A stretch of DNA of 64,000 nt from the NCBI GenBank assembly GCA_049520515.1, contig JBEKPS010000004.1, positions 245,159-309,158 on the forward strand, written 5' to 3'. This DNA is from JAFAMS01 sp049520515. Its GTDB lineage: Bacteria > Vulcanimicrobiota > Vulcanimicrobiia > Vulcanimicrobiales > Vulcanimicrobiaceae. Positions 14,438 through 23,075 of the stretch are shown in pieces. Within the stretch, counting starts at the first letter, position 1; the number at the start of each line of letters is the position of its first letter. Under the pieces are notes generated by a model. That model was not told the origin of the DNA. It ran no database searches and saw only the letters and a list, made by a program, of their open reading frames with translations. Position numbers and translations under genes: made by a program.

Positions 14438-17400
14438 ATGAGCGCTCCATGGATTGGCGCAACGAGTTGGAATGCGTCGTGGGATCCGACGTGGAACTCG
14501 ACTTACGGTTCTGCGCCTTCAGGTCTCCTTGATGGTGAGTGCCCCGACCAACTGGATCCATCACAGATCCCCGATCTCAGTTCAGGCGACATTCTTGGGC
14601 TTACGACGGATCAGATTTCGAGTTTAAGTCTTGATGAAGTCGCTCAATTCACGCCGTCGCAGTTAGCAGTTTTTCGTCCGGACCAGATGTCTGGATTCTC
14701 TGCCGGCGGATTCGCAGTCATGGATCAGGACCAGATCGGCACATTGAGTGCGTTGCAGATCTCAGGGATTGGTCCATCATCGATCGCCGGTTTGAGCGTC
14801 AGTTATCTTGACCCCTCACAGATGACCGATCTTACGTCATCTCAAGTTGCCGGTCTAACGACGACGCAGATCTCAAATCTGAGCGATGCGCAGCTCGATA
14901 GCCTGACGCCGTCGGCACTGAGTGGTCTCAATGCAGATCAAATCGCCGCGTTTTCGGACGACCAACTCAACTCACTATCAACGGATCAGTTTCAGGCGTT
15001 AAGCGATCTCTCGGAGATCAGCTACAGCACGCTTGCAAACCTGGATGCACCGTTCTGGGCGTTGACATCGGCGCAGATTGCGACGATTCCCACGGCAACA
15101 TTCGAAGAGCTTGCGATCCAGTGGTTTACACCTGATCAAATCGGCGCCATGACGCCTGATGAGATCTCGGAGCTCTCCGACTCTCAAGTCGCAAACATGA
15201 GCGCTGATCAAGTAGGCGCGCTAAGCACGGACCAACTGCAGGCGATGTCCGCGGATCAGATCGCGAGCATTTCGGATGACGCGCAATCAGCGTTGACGGC
15301 TGATCAAGTTGCGGCGCTCTCGCCGGATCAAGTTGCGGCATTTACCGATGTCTCTGGCATTTCGCCGGATGTTATTTCAGCACTCGATCCCTCGGTCATC
15401 GACGGACTTTCGACGTCAGCAGTTTCGTCGCTGACATCGGACCAAATGGGAGGGCTGAGTAGCGGCGCCTTGAGTGGCTTGGATGCGGATCAGGTCGGAG
15501 CCCTATCCGCTGATCAAATGAATGCGCTGTCGATCGACCAGTTTCAATCTCTCACTGATTTCTCCGAATCAGGCTATGACCAGCTCGCCCCACTCGATTG
15601 GCCCCACTATTGGGCTTTGACGTCTTCGCAAATCGCGACCATATCGACGTCGACGTTGCAGTCTCTGCCCGTTCAATGGTGGAGCACTGACCAAATCGGG
15701 TCCATGACTCCGGACACGATTGCGTCGCTTTCCGACTCGCAAGTCGCAAACATGAGCGCCGACCAAGTGGGCGCGCTGAGCACTGACCAACTCCAGGCGA
15801 TGTCCGCGGATCAGATCGCAAGCATTTCGGTTGACGCACAATCAGCATTGACGGCTGATCAGATCGCGGCGCTCACATCCGCGCAAACGGCTGGACTGAA
15901 CGTCTACCAAACCGACGCTCTGACACCCGATCAGATGGGCGAATTCAGCGCGGATGGGCTATCGGGAATCACCCCCGGGGCATTCAGGTACATGACCCCA
16001 TCGCAGATAGCTGGAATCAGTGCGCAAGACGCTCCTGGATTAACAACCGACGAGCTTGCGTACATCGGTTACTACGGACACCCGTATGGGTACGGTGATG
16101 AAACCGATCTCAGCACGAGCGCGGTCGCGGCATTCACGCCGGACCAGCTTGCGAGTTTCACGGACAACGAAATCAACGCGTTCGGACCGACGCAAATCGG
16201 TGCGTTGAGTGCAGATCAATTGCAAACGCTCTCGACGGATCAGATCGCAAGCATCTCAAGCTACGGTCAGTCAGGGCTAACGTCCGATCAAATCGCCGCG
16301 CTGTCACCCGATCAGATCGGGGCCTTCTGGCACATCGACGGAATCACTCCGGACACGTTATCGGCGCTTGATCCTTCGATCATCGCCGAGTTCTCGCCGT
16401 CCGCTGTTTCGTATCTTTCGGTCGACCAGTTCGCCGCCATGACGCCTGATCAGTTCGCTGCACTGACGTCGACGCAGACTGCGAGCCTGAACGGTTACCA
16501 AACGAGCGATCTGACTTCGGCTCAGATGGGCGAGTTCAGCGCTGACGGTCTATCCGGATTTAATCCTGGTACTTTCGCGTACATGACACCGGCACAGATC
16601 GCCGGCATCAGTGCGCAAGACGCACCTGGGTTAACCAGCGACCAGCTGTATTACATCGGTTTCTACGGCTATTCGTATGGTCTTGGGGACGAAACGGATC
16701 TCAGTGCGAGTGCAGTTGCGGCGTTCACTCCAGAGCAGCTTGCGAGTTTCACGGACAACGAAATCGCTGCCTTTGGTCCGACGCAAATCGGTGCGTTGAG
16801 TACAGATCAATTGCAAGCGCTTTCGACGGATCAGATCGCGAGCATTTCGAGTTACGGACAGTCCGGCTTCACGCCCGACCAGATCGCAGCACTCTCACCG
16901 GATCAGATCGGGGCATTCTGGCACATGGACGGTATCACACCTGATACGCTCTCCGCGCTCGACCCGTCGATTATTTCACAGTTCTCTGCGTCTGCAATTT
17001 CGTATCTTTCGGTCGACCAGTTCGCTGCAATGACGCCTGATCAGTTCGCTGCACTGACGTCGTCGCAGACAGCCGGCCTGAATGGCTACCAAACAGGCGA
17101 TCTGACTCCGGATCAGATGGGCGAGTTCAGCGCTGACGGTCTATCTGGATTTATCCCCAGTACCTTCGCGTTCATGACCCCGGCACAGATCGCCGGCATC
17201 AGTGCGCAAGACGCACCTGGGTTAACCAGCGACCAGCTGTATTACATCGGTTTCTACGGACATCCATACGGCAATGGCGATCTCACGGACCTCAATCCGG
17301 AAGCCGCTGCCGCCCTGGGTGTCGGACAACTTACCGATCAAGAGATTTCCGACTTTGGCCCCGCCCAGATCGCAGCGCTGAGCACACAGCAGCTCGAATC

Positions 17401-20400
17401 ACTTACGAGCGACCAGATAAATAGTATTTCGGTCTACGGGCAGAGTGGATTCTCGGCCGAGCAGCTCGCGGTGTTGTCTCCGGACCAGATCGGATCATTT
17501 TCAACGATCGCGGGCATAACAGATCAGACGCTAAGTGCACTTGATCCGACGTTTATCGGCGATCTCTCCCCGTCAGCCGCCGCTTCGCTTTCGGGCGATC
17601 AGATTGCTAATTTGTCACCCGATCAGTTCGCGGCCTTTACATCGGCGCAGACTTCGGATTTCGGCTTCTATCAGGTGCTCGATCTCACGCCAACCGAAAT
17701 GGGCGAGTTCAGTCCCGACGGGCTCTCGGGGCTCAATGCCCCGGTGTTCCGTTACATGTCGCCCGCGCAAATCGCTGGTATCAGTGCGCAAGATGCTTCC
17801 GGATTAACGAGCGATCAGTTTTATTATATCGGATACTACGGTCACCCGTACGGCTGTGGCGATCTCACCGATCTGTCCCTCAACGCGATCGCTGCTCTCA
17901 CGCCCGATCAGGTCTCGGCCTTCTCTGCGGCTCAAATTCAAGCCCTAACCGACGATCAGGTAGCAGCTATATCTCCCGAAGCTATCGGCGGATTCGGCGT
18001 CTCCGGGCTGCAGGATCTCTCGCCTGATCAGGTTGCTGCGCTGACACCAGACCAAATCGCAGCGCTTTCCGACGATCAGGTAAGTGCCCTTTCTGCGACT
18101 CAAAGCTCCGCACTTACGCCCGATCAAATCCAAGCGATGAGTGCAGAACAATTAGGTCTGCTCTCCAACATTGCGAGTCTTACGGACGATACAATCGCCG
18201 CAATTGCGGCCTCACAAGCTCCTGGCCTTACGGGCGACCAGCTAACGTCGTTTTCGTTACATCAGATCGCGACGCTTGACCCATACGTTCAGGATATGCT
18301 CGGATCGTCCCTAACAGGCGTCGTCTCTTCCGATCTGACCTCGCTCGACGACGCGCAGATCGACGCAATCGAACCAAGTGACGTCGAAGATCTCGGGACG
18401 AACTTCGTCGAGGCGCTCGCACCAGACGCGATCCCAACCCTGACGTCTTCCCAATTCGCATCACTCTCAGCTGACCAAATCGGTGCATTCTCTAGCGCGC
18501 AGGTTGCGGCCCTCACCCCTTCCCAACTCGCCTCACTCAGCGACGATCAGGCTTCAGGTCTCAGTGCCTCGGAGCTCGACGATATGGACGCCTCGCAATT
18601 GAATGTTTTCTCCGGCGATCAACTCGATGCGATTGGAGCGAATCAACTCAGTCAAGTTTCGGCGAGTCAAATTCAAACACTGAGCGATGGTCAGATTTCA
18701 TCTGTCGATCCGACGGTAGTCTCACATCTCGCACCGGCAACCATCAGTGACTTCACCGCCGACCAGCTGCAGTCGCTAACGGAAGATCAGACGAGCACAC
18801 TTTTGCCGTCCCAGCTGCGGGTGTTGGCCAGTAACTCCGATGTCGAGGACGGAGCAACAGGAGCCGCGATCACGGATCTGACGACTACACAAATATCCGA
18901 ACTTACCGATCTGCAGACCGGTATCTTCACAGGCGAACAGTTCGCGTCGCTCACGGCGGATCAAGTAGCAGCGCTTCGAGTGGATCAGATCGCGTCTCTC
19001 TCGGACAGTGAGTTGTCTGCAATGACCAACTCGCAATTTGCTGCGTTGTCTGCTAGTCAGGTTGGCGTGCTGTCATCCAATCAAGTGGGCGACCTCGCGG
19101 CGGGCGTCATTAGCAGTCTGACGTCGAGTCAAATCGAGACTCTCTCGGCAGCTCAAGTTCAAGGGTTTACGACAAGTCAGGTCGAGACACTTTCGTCAGT
19201 CCAGCTCGCCTCGATGTCGGATGCCCAGCTATCCGCATTGACGTCAGATCAGGTCTCTACTATTACATCGTCGCAGACGACGCTGCTCAGCGCTACGCAG
19301 TTGCAATATCTCGATAGAAGCAATAATGAGAGCCTGGGCACGATGACGACGACCGGCTTCAACGCAACGTGGACGCTTTTAGACGCAGATCCGAATGATA
19401 ACGTCGTTCAGGCACTCGAGGACGGTACCGGGCAACTATGGGAGCTGCTGAGTACTGGTGAACTTGTCGGCCCGGATGGCGCATCGGGTGGTCCGACTCT
19501 CACGCAAATTGCCGCTGGAACTGATGGAATCTGGGGTATCGATTCGTCCGGAAATCTTTGGACTTACACGGACAGCACGGCGACGTGGGCGCAAGTGTCT
19601 GGCGCCCCACAGCTTTCCTATATAGGAGCTAACGGCGATTCAGCGCTGACGACGCAAGAAGCTGGGTCAGACGGATATCAGGACGCATACTACATCGAGC
19701 AGCCGCCGGAGGATACGCTATCTTGGGTAACCGGTCCCAATTCTGCTACGTCCATCGCAGGCTATTACGGGTACAGCGTTTACACCGACAGCACCGGAAC
19801 GGCTTACCTATATGACAATAACACTGATACCATCGATCTTGGCCAGGGTTATTCTCAAGTCGTAGGCTCAGCCGGCATTGGTGCTCCAATCTACGCATTG
19901 ACTGAAGCCGGCACGATGGCCGTCTTCAAGACCTCCGGCGAAGGCGAAACGCAAACTCATCAGTTCGTGAATGTCGCGTCGCCATACGCCGTGGCTAGCG
20001 TCGGGACGGCTGCTGACGGATCTCCAATTATTGTAACGACGAGCGGTCAAGTATATGTCGGAAGTGTTGATCAAAGTCAGATTACAAACATAACAACCGC
20101 AGTCAATGTACCGAATTTGGGAGTAGCGACCCTTGGCTCGAATCTTCAGGCTGGCACGCCGGCGGGGTACATAGACGGGCAATTTGCGTACTTTGGTACC
20201 GGTTCCCAATTCGGGACCATCGTAGACGCGAGCGGCAACAATTTCGTTGAGGACTTCGATCCGAGCCAGCAGACGGCGATAGCAGAAGGCCTTTATGGTG
20301 TAAATCCATTTACTGGCACTCTCAATTCGAGTATTTTTGAGATCGGGGCGCCTACATACGTCGAACCTTCCAACATGACCATTACGGACGTTCTACAGCG

Positions 20401-21715
20401 CTTGCAGACGGCCGTGTCCATCGCCCAGGCAAGTGACCCTGACGGGACCGGTATCTACGCCGGATTAATGCAAATGGCATCTGAGATCGCGCCGAACTAC
20501 ACGACCGATAATGTCGCGCAAATGTTTTTAGTTGGCGTGGCGGAAATGGCTGCGCCGGAGCAAAGCCCGCTGACGGCATTGGGTGGGCCAATCACCGTTT
20601 ATGATCCCGCCGGAAATGTGCTTGGGACGATGGTCGCCGATCCTGTAGCGGGCACGCTTACGTACACAGAGACATCTGGCACAGTGATCACGTCGAATCT
20701 CAGCGATACGGACAACGCCTTCATTTCGCTTGCCGCGTTGTTGGGTATTAATGTTGTTCTGCAGCCCTCGACGTCCGATGGCGGAACCCAGTACCGGTAC
20801 CCAGAGGATGCGGAAGACAACAACGATCAACAACCAACAGGCGGGTCGGATGGGACTGAGTTCGATCCTTCCCCTACGGCGGAAACGTCCTACAGGAGCG
20901 GCGGTCTTCCGTACGATCCGGATATGTCATATGATCACAACCTGCTCGGGGCCATGAATTTTGGAGGCTACTTGCTCGATGTGGTGCCTACAGCCAGTCC
21001 GTTATTCGGTACGCCAGGAGGCTCGATTTTGACAGGATTCAATTCCCAGGCTAAGCCGCTCGCGCAATACGGGAGTAACGTGCAGTTTTCATCGACTGTT
21101 AGTAAGGCGCAGGCTTCCACGATATTGTCGGCGCTATCGGTCATTAAGAACGGTAGCGGCGGATTCGCGGGCTTCTTGAGCTCCACGCTGTCTGGCGGAA
21201 TGGCAGTTACGATAACCGTTGGGAGCCTTAACTATCCCGGCGGACAAACCACGTGGAACGCCAACGGCACGGTTACTCTCACACTTGACCCGCGGTTACT
21301 TAGCGATCCAACGAATGAAATTGCTAGCCTGCTCGTTCACGAATTGAGCGAAATCAACACATACCAGCAAGTTTGGGCGTTCGGAGGAAATTTTGCGAAT
21401 AACCTAGCGCCGTACGTCAATGCTACAGTTGAGTCCTATGGCATTCCGCCACCGCCGAACTGGGGAGGCAGTGGTGGACCCAGCGTAGGTCTGGACAACA
21501 TGACCGAGCTCGGTGGAGTTCTGATGGAGGCGATGTTTGACCAAGACAACAGTATTAGCAATAGCGATGGGTTTGGATTTGGATTGCAAGATTCGTTCCA
21601 GGAAATAAACAACTACATGCAATCTGAATTCGGATTCAACCTCAACGGTTGGGATGGCAGTACCGTTGACTTGTTAAACACATGGCTCACGAACAACAAT
21701 CTTCCTGGCGCATAA
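14438..21715 (+). CDS. Giant octapeptide-repeat protein (2425 aa) with propeller-like and zincin-like C-terminal regions
   Basis: The ATG at 14438 follows GGGGAG. Residues about 45-1627 are built from an 8-residue unit, roughly D-Q-(I/V)-x-x-(L/F/M)-(S/T)-x, for example DQVAALTP, DQIAALSD, DQVSALSA, with well over 100 copies. Higher-order duplications of 197 residues occur (591 bp, then 591, then 582) in the middle. Residues about 1635-1990 contain WxLxSTGELxGPD, GIWGIDSSGNLWTY and GQVYVGSVD strands, like tectonin or beta-propeller repeats. The last 200 residues hold LLVHELSEINTY with His2301-Glu2302-x2-Glu2305: a zincin-like helix whose second histidine is Glu. No N-terminal signal peptide is seen. 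Codon and base use look less GC-rich than in the right part of the window. TAATG coupling links it to the next gene. Likely a surface, adhesive or contact-dependent structural protein; function not established. Confidence 0.75.
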   Translation: MSAPWIGATSWNASWDPTWNSTYGSAPSGLLDGECPDQLDPSQIPDLSSGDILGLTTDQISSLSLDEVAQFTPSQLAVFRPDQMSGFSAGGFAVMDQDQIGTLSALQISGIGPSSIAGLSVSYLDPSQMTDLTSSQVAGLTTTQISNLSDAQLDSLTPSALSGLNADQIAAFSDDQLNSLSTDQFQALSDLSEISYSTLANLDAPFWALTSAQIATIPTATFEELAIQWFTPDQIGAMTPDEISELSDSQVANMSADQVGALSTDQLQAMSADQIASISDDAQSALTADQVAALSPDQVAAFTDVSGISPDVISALDPSVIDGLSTSAVSSLTSDQMGGLSSGALSGLDADQVGALSADQMNALSIDQFQSLTDFSESGYDQLAPLDWPHYWALTSSQIATISTSTLQSLPVQWWSTDQIGSMTPDTIASLSDSQVANMSADQVGALSTDQLQAMSADQIASISVDAQSALTADQIAALTSAQTAGLNVYQTDALTPDQMGEFSADGLSGITPGAFRYMTPSQIAGISAQDAPGLTTDELAYIGYYGHPYGYGDETDLSTSAVAAFTPDQLASFTDNEINAFGPTQIGALSADQLQTLSTDQIASISSYGQSGLTSDQIAALSPDQIGAFWHIDGITPDTLSALDPSIIAEFSPSAVSYLSVDQFAAMTPDQFAALTSTQTASLNGYQTSDLTSAQMGEFSADGLSGFNPGTFAYMTPAQIAGISAQDAPGLTSDQLYYIGFYGYSYGLGDETDLSASAVAAFTPEQLASFTDNEIAAFGPTQIGALSTDQLQALSTDQIASISSYGQSGFTPDQIAALSPDQIGAFWHMDGITPDTLSALDPSIISQFSASAISYLSVDQFAAMTPDQFAALTSSQTAGLNGYQTGDLTPDQMGEFSADGLSGFIPSTFAFMTPAQIAGISAQDAPGLTSDQLYYIGFYGHPYGNGDLTDLNPEAAAALGVGQLTDQEISDFGPAQIAALSTQQLESLTSDQINSISVYGQSGFSAEQLAVLSPDQIGSFSTIAGITDQTLSALDPTFIGDLSPSAAASLSGDQIANLSPDQFAAFTSAQTSDFGFYQVLDLTPTEMGEFSPDGLSGLNAPVFRYMSPAQIAGISAQDASGLTSDQFYYIGYYGHPYGCGDLTDLSLNAIAALTPDQVSAFSAAQIQALTDDQVAAISPEAIGGFGVSGLQDLSPDQVAALTPDQIAALSDDQVSALSATQSSALTPDQIQAMSAEQLGLLSNIASLTDDTIAAIAASQAPGLTGDQLTSFSLHQIATLDPYVQDMLGSSLTGVVSSDLTSLDDAQIDAIEPSDVEDLGTNFVEALAPDAIPTLTSSQFASLSADQIGAFSSAQVAALTPSQLASLSDDQASGLSASELDDMDASQLNVFSGDQLDAIGANQLSQVSASQIQTLSDGQISSVDPTVVSHLAPATISDFTADQLQSLTEDQTSTLLPSQLRVLASNSDVEDGATGAAITDLTTTQISELTDLQTGIFTGEQFASLTADQVAALRVDQIASLSDSELSAMTNSQFAALSASQVGVLSSNQVGDLAAGVISSLTSSQIETLSAAQVQGFTTSQVETLSSVQLASMSDAQLSALTSDQVSTITSSQTTLLSATQLQYLDRSNNESLGTMTTTGFNATWTLLDADPNDNVVQALEDGTGQLWELLSTGELVGPDGASGGPTLTQIAAGTDGIWGIDSSGNLWTYTDSTATWAQVSGAPQLSYIGANGDSALTTQEAGSDGYQDAYYIEQPPEDTLSWVTGPNSATSIAGYYGYSVYTDSTGTAYLYDNNTDTIDLGQGYSQVVGSAGIGAPIYALTEAGTMAVFKTSGEGETQTHQFVNVASPYAVASVGTAADGSPIIVTTSGQVYVGSVDQSQITNITTAVNVPNLGVATLGSNLQAGTPAGYIDGQFAYFGTGSQFGTIVDASGNNFVEDFDPSQQTAIAEGLYGVNPFTGTLNSSIFEIGAPTYVEPSNMTITDVLQRLQTAVSIAQASDPDGTGIYAGLMQMASEIAPNYTTDNVAQMFLVGVAEMAAPEQSPLTALGGPITVYDPAGNVLGTMVADPVAGTLTYTETSGTVITSNLSDTDNAFISLAALLGINVVLQPSTSDGGTQYRYPEDAEDNNDQQPTGGSDGTEFDPSPTAETSYRSGGLPYDPDMSYDHNLLGAMNFGGYLLDVVPTASPLFGTPGGSILTGFNSQAKPLAQYGSNVQFSSTVSKAQASTILSALSVIKNGSGGFAGFLSSTLSGGMAVTITVGSLNYPGGQTTWNANGTVTLTLDPRLLSDPTNEIASLLVHELSEINTYQQVWAFGGNFANNLAPYVNATVESYGIPPPPNWGGSGGPSVGLDNMTELGGVLMEAMFDQDNSISNSDGFGFGLQDSFQEINNYMQSEFGFNLNGWDGSTVDLLNTWLTNNNLPGA
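15932..17700 (+). repeat. Tandem ~591-bp super-repeats inside the giant gene
   Basis: The codons for DQMGEFSADGLSG (or its variant) recur at about 15932, 16523, 17114 and 17697, giving periods of 591, 591 and 582 bp. Each unit contains aromatic inserts such as YYIGFYGxxYGxGD and SAQDAPGLTSDQ among the octapeptides. An earlier, less exact 555-bp duplication (QVANMSADQVGALSTDQLQAMSADQ) lies at about 15185 and 15740. The near identity of neighbouring copies indicates recent unequal crossing-over or gene conversion. Confidence 0.75.
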
Positions 21716-22230
21716 TGGGAACCAAGGCATTTTCCTCGAGTGCATTGGTCCTTATGGTAGCGATGTCGGGATATGCCGTCGCCGATAACATACACGTTCC
21801 ATTTTCGGCGCGTTCCTATCATGACTTTCTGCCAACGACGTGGTGTAATGTTGAATATTTCCCGCAGTGGCCTGGAGCTCACGTTGACGCTCTTACGATT
21901 GACGGACTGTCCGTTACGGCAAAGATAACGTTCATCGCGATTGGAGACGTTCCGCAACCTGCCCCGACGCTCGGCTTCAATCCCGCAACCTACATCGTTC
22001 ACATAAATGGCTCAACGACGAAGTTCCCACATCATCCACTCGGCACGATTGTCATGCATTTTAATGCGATTCGGGGACGCAACCTGATACAAACCAAAAC
22101 GGTGACGGATGGCGATCCAATTGGGCTCGACGGCCAATGCTTCGTAGCACCAGCGCATGTGAAACTCTCGCGACCATGGGGATATCACCCTGTGCCAAAG
22201 TCTCACGCACCTCACTCCTCCGATTACTAA
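21715..22230 (+). CDS. Small secreted protein translationally coupled to the giant repeat protein
   Basis: The start codon overlaps the giant gene's stop in TAATG (21713-21717). An in-frame ATG 33 bp upstream is less likely because the signal peptide begins at MGTKAFSSSALVLMVAMSGYAVA, with cleavage likely after AVA. The mature part (about 148 residues) begins DNIHVPFSARSYHDFLPTTW and ends in a His/Pro/Ser tail. It has two cysteines (TTWCNV, LDGQCFV) that could form a disulfide. No family recognised. Coupling and export suggest it works with the giant protein, as a chaperone, anchor or immunity factor (inference). The 202 bp that follow show no gene. Confidence 0.6.
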   Translation: MGTKAFSSSALVLMVAMSGYAVADNIHVPFSARSYHDFLPTTWCNVEYFPQWPGAHVDALTIDGLSVTAKITFIAIGDVPQPAPTLGFNPATYIVHINGSTTKFPHHPLGTIVMHFNAIRGRNLIQTKTVTDGDPIGLDGQCFVAPAHVKLSRPWGYHPVPKSHAPHSSDY

Positions 22231-22432
22231 CCTATTCAGAGTTTCTTAGCGCGAATATCTGAGTTGGGCGTTGTCGCCTCGGGATCTAGCACGTAACGGT
22301 CGGAATTTCAATGTACCGTCTTGATATTTCTATCGATCCATACGTGTCGGCGCTTTTGTCCAGACGGCACGTAGTGATACAATAGCGTCCGCGACATCTC
22401 TTTCCTAACGACAGGGTGCTTTAGGCGGCGTT

Positions 22433-22939
22433 CTAGCACTGATTCGCGACCACACCGTCGACCTTGCGATCGGCGTCATCGGGGTGTGCGCTCGCATGCA
22501 TTGCGACGCCGTCCGCAATCGCGCCCGCGATATCGCGTTCGCTCATCATCGAACCGTTGGTCGCGCTCTCGAGGCCGCCGCCATCGCCGCCGCCGTGATC
22601 GACCAGTTCGATCCAGGTCTGCTTTGCGCCGGTCTCCTGCGCGCGATCGAGGGTTCGCGCGACGAATGCCGCGAGATTCTCGCGGCTGGATGGATCGTGC
22701 GGCGTCTCGACCTTCACGTCATCGGCGACGCCGTCGCGAATGAGATAGCTCTCGGTTCGAAGGGCGCCTTCGTGGAGCAGGCCACGCCGCGAGGTCGTAT
22801 CCTCGACGACGAACTCGATCGACGGTTCGCGCGTACTGACGTTCAAAGCCTGATTGATGACAAGAGCTTGCTCGTGATCGAGATTGTTGTCACCGTCGCG
22901 ATAAATGCCAAACTCGAGCGCAGCCGGCGCAATAGACAT
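22433..22939 (-). pseudogene. Clostripain-like (peptidase C11) gene truncated after the catalytic cysteine
   Basis: Start at ATG 22939-22937 with AGGTC just upstream (MSIAPAALEFGIYRDGDNNLD..). The clan-CD hallmarks are present: YRDGDNNLD at the N-terminus and the catalytic His in LVDHGGGDGGG. The reading frame ends DGVVANQC then TAG, so the stop falls directly after the position of the nucleophilic Cys. Members of the family normally continue for well over 100 residues after this point, and nothing downstream in any frame continues the domain. This is therefore a 3'-truncated remnant. It lies at the border between the AT-richer accessory left part and the GC-richer core. It may still be translated but is unlikely to fold as a peptidase. 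Confidence 0.65.
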
Positions 22940-23075
22940 GAGGACCTCGCTTTCGTAGCAGGATGCGTACATGCCGCGAAGTCCATGGATGGACGAGAGC
23001 GGCGCTTAGCGAGCTCCTAATGTGGCAAAACGTTCGTGGGGAAAGAGTCCTGGGAGTGCTGCAGAACCGCGAGCT

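Noticed and set aside
21301..21340. GAAATTGCTAGC at 21318 as another copy of the dispersed motif
   Set aside because: It matches only part of the core and lies inside the coding sequence of the giant protein.
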